Of a stretch of 18,484 nucleotides of DNA, positions 1 to 7,359 are shown piece after piece. Position 1 is the first letter of the stretch; the number at the start of each line of letters is the position of its first letter. The stretch covers positions 1 to 18,484 of the forward strand of contig DWZY01000303.1 of assembly GCA_019117325.1 (NCBI GenBank), written 5' to 3'. Both the position numbers and the translations under genes were made by a program. The notes under the pieces were generated by a model. That model was not told the DNA's origin and ran no database searches. It saw only the letters and a list, made by a program, of their open reading frames with translations. The stretch comes from Candidatus Brevibacterium intestinigallinarum (GTDB lineage: Bacteria; Actinomycetota; Actinomycetes; Actinomycetales; Brevibacteriaceae).

Positions 1-487
1 CGATGAGAACGGCGAGCGCACGCGAGTCAGCGGCGGGGGCATCGTCGCGCGCCTGTGCCGCTGCGTCGAGGAGGCCCGCCAGGGGTGCCCACCTGTCCTC
101 GCGGGCATGGTCGAAGCCCTCCTGCGTGGCCGCCGCCGCGAGGACCCGCGCGTGCTGGGGGTGGTCCCGGAAGTGGGCAACCATCGTGCGGATGTAGGTG
201 CTGGGTCGGTCCGCGACGGATGCACCCTCCAGCGCCTCGCCCACCGTGGCGACGAGTGACTCGAGGATCTCCGCGTGCGCGGCGGTGACGAGCGCGTCCT
301 TCGACCCGAAGTGATAGAGAACCGCGGCCTTCGTGATGCCGGCTGCCTCGGCGATGCGTGCCAGCGAGGCTCCCGCGAATCCTCGCTGGGCGACCTGCTC
401 GATCGTGACACCGATGAGCTGCTGCCGGCGCGCCCGCTCCGTGAAAGTCCGTTCATGCGAATCCGCGCTGGGCATTCCCTCGACCAT
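1..487 (-). CDS. TetR/AcrR-family transcriptional regulator, C-terminus cut by window edge
   Basis: About 162 residues are visible from an ATG at 485-487; the gene runs off the left edge. After a short lead (MVEGMPSADSHERTF) comes a TetR-type HTH at about residues 17-65, with the pattern GFAGASLARIAEAAGITKAA followed by LYHFGSKDALV, the classic recognition-helix region. The following helices (AAHAEILESLVATVGEAL and onward) start the ligand-binding domain, whose end is missing. A second ATG at 473-475 is possible. I prefer 487 because a TAAGAT -10-like hexamer ends exactly 7 nt upstream, which fits a leaderless transcript. Two ACCGNNCGGT palindromes lie just upstream, so autorepression and control of the divergent hydrolase at 640 are likely. 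The ligand is unknown; TetR family assignment is firm. Confidence 0.9.
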   Translation of the reverse strand, partial: MVEGMPSADSHERTFTERARRQQLIGVTIEQVAQRGFAGASLARIAEAAGITKAAVLYHFGSKDALVTAAHAEILESLVATVGEALEGASVADRPSTYIRTMVAHFRDHPQHARVLAAAATQEGFDHAREDRWAPLAGLLDAAAQARDDAPAADSRALAVLI

Positions 488-494
488 GAGCGCG

Positions 495-500
495 ATCTTA
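495..500 (-). promoter_or_regulatory. candidate -10 element of the tetR gene (leaderless)
   Basis: On the minus strand the hexamer TAAGAT ends 7 nt before the ATG at 487, so transcription would begin at or next to the start codon. No good -35 is visible 16-18 bp further upstream. The hexamer overlaps the first two bases of the palindrome at 499-510, so a bound repressor would cover it. Confidence 0.4.
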
Positions 501-532
501 CCGTACGGTAGAGACACTGACCGATCGGTCAG
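499..532. promoter_or_regulatory. tandem palindromic operator for the TetR regulator
   Basis: Two perfect palindromes lie side by side: TACCGTACGGTA at 499-510 and CTGACCGATCGGTCAG at 517-532. Both contain the core ACCG-NN-CGGT, and their centres (504.5 and 524.5) are 20 bp apart, about two helical turns. TetR-family proteins bind palindromes of this size, often close to their own gene. The placement over the tetR -10 region and ahead of the divergent hydrolase fits repression of both. That the adjacent regulator binds here is inference. Confidence 0.7.
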
Positions 533-639
533 CAACGGCGAAGACCTATGACGCCGCCGTGTGTGAACACGGCCGATCAGTCCGCTCAGCAATCAGACAG
601 TCCAGTCGGGACAGGGGTCCGACCAGGGAAGGGACCGCC

Positions 640-1710
640 ATGCCGGAGTCGACCACCGAACCGAGGCCGCAGCGTCGCTGGCGATCACAGCGCAGGCGAC
701 CGTGGCGCCGGAGGACAGCCCTCGCGCTCGTCATCGTGGCGGCACTCGCGGCGACCGCGGCCATCACCCTGCGCACGCCCTCACCCGTGGGGCACTGGGA
801 CAGCGCCGAGGGGCTCGATCGCTACCTCGCGGCGTACGACGAGGCCTTCGCCCAGCTGCCCCCGCCGGACGCAACGCTCGACGTGCGCACCGAGTACGGC
901 ACCGTGCGCGTCTACCGATTCGCCGCGACGAACGAGCAGTCAGCGGAGCCGACAGACTCTGCAGAGCCGTCAGACGCACAGCAGCCCTCGGCCGATCCCC
1001 TCATTCTGGTGCCCGGGCGCAGCTCCGGGGTGCCGGTCTGGGCGGACAATCTGCCCTCGCTGCGCACGATCGCCGATGTCTACGCGCTCGACCTCCTGGG
1101 GGAGCCGGGCAGGAGCCTGCAGGAGCGACCCCTCGACTCCGATGCGGATCAGGCCGCGTGGCTCGACGAGACCCTGGCGCAGCTGCCGGAGGAGCGCTTC
1201 CACCTCGTCGGCCTGTCGATCGGCGGCTGGTCCGCGGTGAATCTCGCCGTGCACTCGACCGCGCATATCTCGGCACTCACCGTGTTGGACCCGCCGTTCG
1301 TCTTCGACGACATCCCGATCGGGACGGTCCTGCGGACCATCCCGGTGAGCCTGCCGTGGGCACCGCGCGCGTGGCGGGACGCGTTCTCCTCCTACACCGC
1401 CGGCGGCGCCCCCGTCGAGGACGTCCCCGTCGCCCGCATGATCGAGGCCGGGATGCAGCACTACCGCCTGCGAGTCCCCGCCCCCACCCGCATCACCGAG
1501 GACCAGCTGGAGTCCCTCGACGTGCCGGTCCTCGCCCTGCTCGCCGGGCAGTCAGTCATGAACGATCCGGATGCGGCGGCGACCACCGCCACGCGAGTAC
1601 TGGGACACGAGTCCGTGCGCGTCTACCCGGACGCCTCCCACGCGCTCAATGGGGAGTACCCGCAGGAGATCGCGGACGACATCAGCGAGTTCATCCGCAC
1701 ACTCCCCTGA
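640..1710 (+). CDS. membrane-anchored alpha/beta hydrolase
   Basis: This is a 356-residue protein starting at ATG 640, preceded by a purine-rich GGGAAGGGA at 626-633. An upstream in-frame start at 559 lacks such a site. An Arg-rich stretch (residues 11-25) followed by a hydrophobic segment (about 26-44) makes a positive-inside signal anchor, so the catalytic domain should face outside. The alpha/beta-hydrolase fold shows an oxyanion-loop region LILVPGRSSG (about 121-130), a nucleophile elbow GLSIGGW with Ser193, a probable acid at about Asp309 in MNDPDA, and His334 in DASHALNGEYP. A Ser/Pro/Glu-rich linker (about 97-118) interrupts the N-terminal part. The substrate cannot be read from sequence; esterase or haloperoxidase-like lipase are options. 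It diverges from tetR and probably shares its operator. Confidence 0.85.
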   Translation: MPESTTEPRPQRRWRSQRRRPWRRRTALALVIVAALAATAAITLRTPSPVGHWDSAEGLDRYLAAYDEAFAQLPPPDATLDVRTEYGTVRVYRFAATNEQSAEPTDSAEPSDAQQPSADPLILVPGRSSGVPVWADNLPSLRTIADVYALDLLGEPGRSLQERPLDSDADQAAWLDETLAQLPEERFHLVGLSIGGWSAVNLAVHSTAHISALTVLDPPFVFDDIPIGTVLRTIPVSLPWAPRAWRDAFSSYTAGGAPVEDVPVARMIEAGMQHYRLRVPAPTRITEDQLESLDVPVLALLAGQSVMNDPDAAATTATRVLGHESVRVYPDASHALNGEYPQEIADDISEFIRTLP

Positions 1711-1759
1711 CCACCCGTTGCCAGTGAGCCCGCGGCCCGGCACCGTCACTCCGGCACCC

Positions 1760-2253
1760 TCACTCAGACACAGCACACCGCTCGAACTCATACCCCTCCG
1801 CCGAGGCCGCCACCAGTCCCAGGTCCCTGCGGATCGCGGTCACGGGCACAGCACCGGCTGCGCACAGGTCCGCGAACGCGTCACCGGTCGCGTACTCGAT
1901 GTCGAGGACCACCGCGTATGCATCCGTATAGGCGTCGCACTCATCGAAGGTCCCGCAGTCCTCCGTGATCGCGAAGTCGAAGAGGTCTGCGGCCCGGGCC
2001 CCGGCGCGGGCTCCGCGGTGCTGTCGCGCACGACGATGCCGGTGTCCTCGGGCGGTGAGTACGCACCTCCCAGCTGGTAGTCGAAGCCGGTATCCGCGGG
2101 AGGAGGGGTGACGGCAGCGGCGGGGGCGCCTGCCCCCGGATCCGTAGGCTCACTGTCTCCAGGACTGACCTCGCCCGCGCACCCGGTCACGGTCAGGATC
2201 GCTGCGACGAGCAACGTCGCGACGCGCGCAGCTGCTGTGCGCCCGCTGCCCAC
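1760..2253 (-). pseudogene. GH114-type (endo-alpha-1,4-polygalactosaminidase) lipoprotein gene, internally deleted and frameshifted
   Basis: The upstream piece starts at GTG 2253 and encodes a lipoprotein signal with lipobox TVTGC (Cys at about residue 25), then DTGFDYQLGGAYSPPEDTG and VVRDSTAEPAPG, which matches the start of GH114 domains. The downstream piece (1763-1999, stop 1760-1762) is in another frame and encodes about 79 residues including LFDFAITEDCGTFDECDAYT, LDIEYATGDAFADLC and VTAIRRDLG..EGYEFERC, the typical GH114 C-terminus. The central part, which holds the catalytic acid residues in this family, is missing (roughly 110-150 residues, judged from remembered family length). The junction falls at or near a GGCCCGGGCC palindrome at 1991-2000. 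Read straight through, the first frame ends at 1840 in unrelated residues. The start lies 24 nt downstream of the OCD-family stop, so it was the last gene of that operon. Confidence 0.8.
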
Positions 2254-2277
2254 CGTGATCCAGCCCGCCGCTACGTC

Positions 2278-3246
2278 TCAGTCCGCCTGTGCGTCTGCGG
2301 CGAGGATCGCCTCGGCGAAGGCGAGGTCCTGGAGGGCGAACCCAGAACTGTCGAACACGGTGATCTGCCGGTCATCGACGCGGCCCGGGGAGGCCCCGGT
2401 CAGGACCGATCCCAGGGCGGTGATCGGGGTCTCGGGCCCGGCGTGCGAGAACTCGCCGATCGCTCGCGACTGGTCCGGCAGGTCGCAGTAGAGCGATGCC
2501 GCCGTGTAGAGGCGCGGGTCCAGCTCCTGCTTGCCGGAGCCGTCCGCGCCCATGGCAGAGATGTGCGTGCCGGGCCGCACCCAGTCCGCGTCGATGACCG
2601 GTGCCATCGCGTTCGTCGCGGTCACGATGACGTCGGCCCGCCGGACCGCGTCCTCGATGCCCGTCGTCTCGATGGTGACTCGGCTGCGGTCCGCGCCGCT
2701 GCCGTCCGCTCCCGAGGCCCCCAGCCGCTCCCGCAGCCCGTCCGCCAGAGCTTGCGCAGCCTCGGGCCTGCGGCCGGCGATGAGCACCGTGTCGAATGCG
2801 CGCACGCGGACAGCAGCGGCCGCCTCGTGGAGTGCCTGATGGCCGGTGCCCACGACGGCGAGCACGCGGGCGTCCTCGCGGGCGAGCGTCTGCACGGCCA
2901 GCGCATCTGCGGCCGCGGTGCGGAAGCCATTGCCGGCCGCGGCCTCGACGACGGCGCGGATCCGTCCCGTGTCCGGGTGCAGGAGAACGACGGAGGACCC
3001 GTGGTTCGACAGCCCGTGCGCGTCGTTGCCCGGCCAGTAGCTGCCGATCTTGATGACGGCGGCCGTACCGCTCGCGCCGGACTTCACGGTGAAGCGGTGC
3101 CCCGCGTCCGTGACCGGAGCGACGACGACGGGATAAACCGTGGCGTCGGAGACTGAGGCCATGAACGCCTCACGCGCGGATGCCAGCGCCAGGTCCTCGT
3201 CGACGAGGGAGCGGGATCGCTCCTCGGTCACCACACGGATCGTCAT
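2278..3246 (-). CDS. ornithine cyclodeaminase / mu-crystallin family NAD(P)-dependent enzyme
   Basis: The protein has 322 residues, the usual family length; AGGAGG precedes the ATG at 3246 by about 7 nt. Visible family marks are the substrate-side Lys66 in VIKIGSYWPGN, Arg109 in GFRTAAADALA, the Rossmann glycine motif VVGTGHQALHEAA (131-143), the catalytic-type Asp235 in GADGSGKQELD, and DSSGFALQDLA (299-309). Members perform NAD-dependent cyclodeamination of ornithine to proline, reduce cyclic imines such as pyrroline-2-carboxylate, or make amino-acid precursors (SbnB-like). Which reaction applies cannot be decided. A low-complexity stretch GASGADGSGADRS (177-188) looks like an expanded surface loop. 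It sits 39 nt downstream of the ACR3/BASS-type transporter and probably shares its transcript. Confidence 0.85.
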   Translation of the reverse strand: MTIRVVTEERSRSLVDEDLALASAREAFMASVSDATVYPVVVAPVTDAGHRFTVKSGASGTAAVIKIGSYWPGNDAHGLSNHGSSVVLLHPDTGRIRAVVEAAAGNGFRTAAADALAVQTLAREDARVLAVVGTGHQALHEAAAAVRVRAFDTVLIAGRRPEAAQALADGLRERLGASGADGSGADRSRVTIETTGIEDAVRRADVIVTATNAMAPVIDADWVRPGTHISAMGADGSGKQELDPRLYTAASLYCDLPDQSRAIGEFSHAGPETPITALGSVLTGASPGRVDDRQITVFDSSGFALQDLAFAEAILAADAQAD

Positions 3247-3285
3247 GCCGGCCTCCTCGGGGGTCGCTGAGTCTCGGCCTCCAGC

Positions 3286-4284
3286 CTAAGCCGGACCGCG
3301 GACACGCGCCGGATGGGGCACGAATCGCGGCACCAGGCGGACGAGGACGACCAGGACCAGCAGCTCCACGAGTGTCTGCGTGACGACGACCAGCGGTGCC
3401 AGGTCGAAGCGAGCGGGCAGTGCCAGCGCCAGGGGCAGCACGACGAGCGAGTTCCGGGTCACTCCGCTGAGCGCGACAGCGCGGGTGCCGGCGACGTCCA
3501 GCCGGGCGATCCGGCCCGCGAGGATCCCCAGCGGAACCATGACCGCGGCGAAGAGGACGAACACGGGGATGACCAGCAGCAGCGAGCCGAACCGCGCTCC
3601 CACCCCGGCGATCTGGGAGGCGACGACGACCAGCAGCGTCGCCATCATGAGCGGGACCATCGCGGCCTCGACCCCGGCGGTCCAGGTGCGAACGGCCCGC
3701 GACCAGCCCGCCGGCCCGCGCGCGGCGAGCACCTGCGTGAGCCAGGCCGCGGCCAGGGGCAGCACGATGAGGACCAGGAATGCGCGGACGAACGGTTCCA
3801 GATCCACGGCGGCCACGACCTCGGGCCCCAGGACGACCCGCAGGACGACGGGCAGGAGGACCATCTGGGCGAGCATGAGCAGCGGTGTCGCGGCGAGCAG
3901 GCGCTCGCGGGCGCCGCCGGCCAGCCCCGTGAAGACGAGGACGTAGTCGACGCACGGGGTCAGCAGGACGAGCAGGACGCCCACGAGCAGGGCCTCGTCG
4001 TGCGCGATGATCCGCGTGAGGGCGAGGACGACCGGCGGGACGACCACGACGTTCACGACGAGGACGGTCACGAGGAACCGCCTGTCGCGCAGTGCCGCGG
4101 TGAGCGCGCGCACCGGCACCCCCAGGAACGTCGCGTAGAGGAGGAGGGCGAGCACGGGGGTGATCGCGGCCTCGGCATATCCGGCGACGGACGGGACGAG
4201 CAGCCCCAGCACACCTCCGGCGGCCAGCGCCGCGAGGCAGAGCAGCACCTGGTGCCGCTCCAGCCTCCCGGCGATGTCCCGCAT
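3286..4284 (-). CDS. ACR3/bile-acid:sodium symporter (BASS) superfamily transporter, arsenic-resistance-like
   Basis: This is a 332-residue, very hydrophobic protein with about ten predicted membrane segments. GGAGGTGG lies upstream of ATG 4284. The central segment LLTPCVDYVLVFTGLAGGAR (about 107-126) resembles the region of Acr3-like carriers that carries a conserved membrane cysteine. The C-terminal half has the repeat-like LSGVTRNSLVVLPLALALP typical of BASS folds. Proteins of this subgroup are often annotated as arsenic resistance protein, but no arsR, arsC or other ars gene is nearby, so arsenite export is only one option. An organic-anion or amino-acid-derived substrate linked to the adjacent OCD-family enzyme is also plausible. 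It lies 58 nt downstream of the DHA2 exporter gene, in the same orientation. Confidence 0.75.
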   Translation of the reverse strand: MRDIAGRLERHQVLLCLAALAAGGVLGLLVPSVAGYAEAAITPVLALLLYATFLGVPVRALTAALRDRRFLVTVLVVNVVVVPPVVLALTRIIAHDEALLVGVLLVLLTPCVDYVLVFTGLAGGARERLLAATPLLMLAQMVLLPVVLRVVLGPEVVAAVDLEPFVRAFLVLIVLPLAAAWLTQVLAARGPAGWSRAVRTWTAGVEAAMVPLMMATLLVVVASQIAGVGARFGSLLLVIPVFVLFAAVMVPLGILAGRIARLDVAGTRAVALSGVTRNSLVVLPLALALPARFDLAPLVVVTQTLVELLVLVVLVRLVPRFVPHPARVRGPA

Positions 4285-4342
4285 CCTCAGTCCACCTCCG
4301 TCAGTGCGCCGTCCTCAGACCGCCACGGTCAGTCCGCGATGG

Positions 4343-5833
4343 TCAGTGCGCAGCCGACTCCTGCGGCTCGGCCTCGTCCTGGTCCTCGGGCTTCCGGATG
4401 AGGAAGGCCAGGACGACCGGGACGATCGCGATGCACGCGGCCAGGAGGAACGCGGCGCGCGCACCGGGGCCACCCGCATCCGCCGGGGTCAGGCCCGCAG
4501 CCTCGCCGGAGTGGAGGGCTGCGGAGTAGATCGCGACGAGGATCGCCGTGCCCGCAGCGCCCGCGACCTGCTGGAGCGTGTTGAGGACCGCGGATCCGTG
4601 CGAGTAGAGGTGGCGCTGAAGTGATCCCAGCGACGCGGAGAACAGCGGGGTGAACGACGCGGCCAGGCCCAGCGACATGATCGACTGGACGACGACGAGC
4701 ATCCACACCGGCGTGTCCGCACCCACGCGGGAGTACACGAACATCGCGGTGACGATCATGATCGTGCCGGGGATGAGCAGGACCCGCGGGCCCTGCGCGT
4801 CGTAGATGCGGCCCATGACCGGTCCCAGCAGCCCCATGAGCAGCGAGCCCGGCAGCAGCACCATCCCCGACTGCGCCGCGGTGAGGCCCGCGACGGTCTG
4901 GAGGAAGAGCGGCAGCAGCGCGAACGTGCCGAACATCGACAGCGCCACGACCGCCATGATGATGACGGACAGGACGTAGTTCCGGGAGCCGAAGACCCGC
5001 AGGTCCAGGAAGGGCGCGTCGCGCCGCTGCAGGGCCAGCTGGCGCCACACGAACAGACCCAGGAACACGAGGCCGCCGGCCACGAAGCTCCATCCCAGCA
5101 CCGTCGCCGAGGCCCCGGTCCCGTCGCCGCCGTGGGCACCGCCGAACTGGCTGAGTCCGAACACGAGGCCGCCGAAGGCGAGCGCGGACAGCGGCACGGA
5201 GATGGCATCGAACGGGGCACGGGTGGTCTCACCCAGGTTCGTCATCCACTTCGCGCCCAGGCCCATCGCGATGAGCGCGATCGGCAGGACGATGCCGAAC
5301 AGCCAGCGCCAGCCCAGGTTGTCCAGCACGATGCCGGACATGGTGGGGCCGATCGCCGGGGCCAGGGAGATGACGAGGCCCACGCGGCCCATCATCCGTC
5401 CGCGGGAGTGCGGCGGCACGACGTTCATCATCGTCGTCATGAGCAGCGGCAGCATGATGCCGGTGCCCGCCGCCTGGACGATGCGTCCCAGCAGGAGCAG
5501 GAGGAAGCCATGGGACACGAGGCACAGGAGTGTTCCCAGCGCGAACGTGATGATCGCGGCGAGGAAGACCTGCCGCGTGGTGAAGCGCTGCACGATGAAG
5601 CCGGTCGTCGGGATGACGACCGCCATCGTGAGCATGAAGGCGCTGGTGAGCCACTGCCCCTGCTCCGGCGGGATGCCCAGGGCGATGTTGAGCTCCGGGA
5701 TGGCGATCGCCATCGTCGTCTCATTCAGGATGGCGACGAACGCGGCGACGAGCAGGAGCCAGATGACCCGCATGCCCGCGGGGTCGATCTCGTCGCGCCC
5801 CACGGCGCGCATGCTTCCGGTATCGGTGGTCAC
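4343..5833 (-). CDS. MFS transporter, DHA2 family (EmrB/LmrB/QacA-type drug:H+ antiporter)
   Basis: The protein has 496 residues from GTG 5831-5833, with GGAG 8 nt upstream. A longer frame starting at 5869 lacks a ribosome site. About 14 transmembrane segments are predicted. The first helix contains AFVAILNETTMAIAIPELN, the DHA2 first-helix signature. Motif-A-like GFIVQRFTTRQVFL follows helix 2, and antiporter motif C is seen in ISLAPAIGPTMSGIVLDNLG with NLGWRWLF following. A central insert (Gly-rich, about residues 222-236) separates the halves as usual. The charged tail RKPEDQDEAEPQESAAH is cytoplasmic. Likely role is export of hydrophobic or cationic compounds. It is the first gene of the leftward unit that includes the BASS-type carrier and OCD-family enzyme. 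Confidence 0.9.
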   Translation of the reverse strand: MTTDTGSMRAVGRDEIDPAGMRVIWLLLVAAFVAILNETTMAIAIPELNIALGIPPEQGQWLTSAFMLTMAVVIPTTGFIVQRFTTRQVFLAAIITFALGTLLCLVSHGFLLLLLGRIVQAAGTGIMLPLLMTTMMNVVPPHSRGRMMGRVGLVISLAPAIGPTMSGIVLDNLGWRWLFGIVLPIALIAMGLGAKWMTNLGETTRAPFDAISVPLSALAFGGLVFGLSQFGGAHGGDGTGASATVLGWSFVAGGLVFLGLFVWRQLALQRRDAPFLDLRVFGSRNYVLSVIIMAVVALSMFGTFALLPLFLQTVAGLTAAQSGMVLLPGSLLMGLLGPVMGRIYDAQGPRVLLIPGTIMIVTAMFVYSRVGADTPVWMLVVVQSIMSLGLAASFTPLFSASLGSLQRHLYSHGSAVLNTLQQVAGAAGTAILVAIYSAALHSGEAAGLTPADAGGPGARAAFLLAACIAIVPVVLAFLIRKPEDQDEAEPQESAAH

Positions 5834-6146
5834 GACTGTGCTCCGAGTCTCTGAGGTGCTCCGACGCACGAGTGACAGGTCGGTCCTGTGGGCGTGCGCG
5901 GGCGAAGGGTTGTGATCGGCATCGTCCGGAGCGGCTGGGTTCGGGCCTCAATCCGGCACAGATGAGGAGACAACACTAGCACCGCGGACGGTCCCCCGAA
6001 CAGGGGTTCGGATGTGATGCGCGACCGTCTCAGAGGTCATCTCATATGCATGGTCACGCATCGATACCGTCACCCGCGCGTCACCGCACGCGCCTACCGT
6101 GGAGGGAGGACGTCGGGCGCACGATCCGGCGGGAGACGGAGGAGCT
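5834..6146. other. divergent intergenic region between the DHA2 exporter and the dehydrogenase
   Basis: This is a 313-bp non-coding stretch with promoters implied for both directions. Two inverted repeats stand out: ACAGG-N5-CCTGT at 5875-5889, upstream of the exporter, and the perfect CCGAAC-AGGG-GTTCGG at 5996-6011. The sequence GTGCTCCGA occurs twice (5838-5846, 5856-5864) next to the exporter start. A TACCGT at 6095-6100 could be a -10 for the dehydrogenase, but no convincing -35 was found. No RNA gene or small ORF is supported. Confidence 0.4.
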
Positions 6147-7217
6147 GTGAAGGCCGCACGGTACTACGGCAGGGAAGACATCCGCATCGAGGAGGTCGAG
6201 GAGCCCCAGGTCCGCCCCGGCACGGTGAAGATCGCGCCCGCGTTCAACGGGGTCTGCGGCAGCGACCTGCACCTGTTCCACGAGGGACCCATCCCGCCCG
6301 CCCCCACGGACACGGAATCGCATCCGATCTCCGGCGAGACGCTGCCGGTCATCTCCGGCCATGAGTTCTCCGGGGTCGTCGAAGAAGTGGGCGAGGGCGT
6401 CGAGGGGCTCGCTGTGGGCGACCACGTCGCGGTCGAGCCGCTCATGGTCGACGGCACCTGCGCCGCGTGTCAGGCCGGGAAGTACAACCTCTGCGAGCAG
6501 ATGGGCTTCATCGGGATCTCCGGGCTGGGCGGCGGACTCTCCGAGCACATCGTCGTCGAGGAGCGCTGGGTCCATCAGGTGGGCGACATCCCCCTCGACC
6601 AGGCCGCGCTCCTCGAGCCCCTGTCCGTGACGGTCCACGCGGTCCGCCACGCCGGAGTCGACGACTCCGCGAAGGGCAGGGTCGCGGTCGTGGGCGGCGC
6701 CGGGCCGATCGGCCTGCTCACCGCGGCGGTGCTGCGCGCCTACGGACTCACGACGATCGTGAGTGAGGTGTCGCCGGAGCGCCGGCGCACGGCCCAGACC
6801 TCCGGCGTCGCGAGCGTCACCGTCGATCCGACCAGTGAGGACCTGGCTCAGGTCGTGCGCGAGCACGCAGGCAGCGCGATGGCCGCCTTCGCATTCGATG
6901 CCGCAGGTGTGGGCGTCGTCGTCGACCAGCTGCTCGACGTGCTGGGTCCCGGCGGTCGCCTCGAGGTCATCGCGATCCACACGCAGCCGCACGAGCTCGA
7001 CATCACCGGACGCCTCACGATGCAGGACCGGGTCATCGGCTCGTCGGTCGGATACGCGAACGACCACGCCGAGGCCATCCGGCTCGTCCACGAGGGCCTC
7101 ATCGACCTCGCACCGTTCATCACCAGCCGCATCGTCGTCGAGGACATCGTCGAGAAGGCCTTCCACAAGCTGCTCGACGACCGCAGCGAGGTGAAGATCC
7201 TCGTCTCGATGAACTGA
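6147..7217 (+). CDS. zinc-dependent medium-chain dehydrogenase, 2,3-butanediol dehydrogenase-like
   Basis: The protein has 356 residues from GTG 6147; GGAGGAG at 6138-6144 decides the start over the longer frame from 6099. Catalytic-zinc ligands are visible: Cys37 in GVCGSDLH, His72-Glu73 in GHEFSG, and Glu157 in LLEPLSV. The coenzyme motif is VVGGAGPIGLL (181-191). Overall it matches (R,R)-butanediol/acetoin dehydrogenases, which interconvert acetoin or diacetyl and butanediol with NAD(H); a sorbitol/threonine-dehydrogenase-like role remains possible. In the structural-zinc lobe the usual C-x2-C-x2-C-x7-C reads Asp102-x2-Cys105-x2-Cys108-x7-Cys116, so the first ligand is Asp. It is monocistronic, with a hairpin downstream at 7269-7302. 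Confidence 0.85.
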   Translation: MKAARYYGREDIRIEEVEEPQVRPGTVKIAPAFNGVCGSDLHLFHEGPIPPAPTDTESHPISGETLPVISGHEFSGVVEEVGEGVEGLAVGDHVAVEPLMVDGTCAACQAGKYNLCEQMGFIGISGLGGGLSEHIVVEERWVHQVGDIPLDQAALLEPLSVTVHAVRHAGVDDSAKGRVAVVGGAGPIGLLTAAVLRAYGLTTIVSEVSPERRRTAQTSGVASVTVDPTSEDLAQVVREHAGSAMAAFAFDAAGVGVVVDQLLDVLGPGGRLEVIAIHTQPHELDITGRLTMQDRVIGSSVGYANDHAEAIRLVHEGLIDLAPFITSRIVVEDIVEKAFHKLLDDRSEVKILVSMN

Positions 7218-7237
7218 GCTGAACTCAACTGAGCTGA
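7212..7237. repeat. short direct repeat spanning the dehydrogenase stop codon
   Basis: AACTGAGCTGA occurs at 7212-7222 and again at 7227-7237 with ACTC between; the first copy contains the TGA stop. It looks like a small duplication of the gene end. No function is evident. Confidence 0.5.
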
Positions 7238-7268
7238 GCGGTCGCGCCCGGCCACTCCGCAGTCGACG

Positions 7269-7302
7269 ACCGCCCCGCGCATCGGCCGATGCGCGGAGCG
7301 GT
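7269..7302. terminator. bidirectional hairpin between convergent genes
   Basis: A 22-bp perfect palindrome (7275-7296) is extended by ACCGC (7269-7273) pairing with GCGGT (7298-7302) across one mismatch. It sits in the gap between the convergent dehydrogenase and response-regulator genes, where both need an end. There is no T-run on either side, as is common for actinobacterial terminators. Confidence 0.65.
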
Positions 7303-7359
7303 GGTATGTGCGCCGTCCTCCTCAGTCAGGACGTACCCACTCAGTCCGCACCGTCCGCG

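Noticed and set aside
1980..2005. The frame change in the GH114 gene as a simple sequencing error
   Set aside because: Restoring the frame with one base still leaves the central catalytic part of the domain missing.
1571..2080. Plus-strand ORF overlapping the end of the hydrolase and the GH114 remnant
   Set aside because: Its sequence is explained by other frames of two recognised genes; no start signal.
1840..2253. Reading the GH114 remnant as an intact 137-residue lipoprotein
   Set aside because: The last third is Ser/Thr/Arg noise, while another frame of the same DNA gives a recognisable GH114 C-terminus, so it is a broken gene.
3286..4284. Calling the transporter a definite arsenite pump (acr3)
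   Set aside because: Similarity is to the wider ACR3/BASS group and no ars gene accompanies it, so a gene symbol is not justified.
3313..4401. Long plus-strand ORF (about 362 codons) across the transporter gene
   Set aside because: It is antisense to a clear membrane protein and rich in Asp/Glu/Gln/His/Arg in the way GC-rich shadow frames are; no ribosome site or domain.
6081..7166. Minus-strand ORF (about 361 codons) opposite the dehydrogenase
   Set aside because: Antisense shadow; the plus-strand reading carries all zinc and Rossmann motifs.
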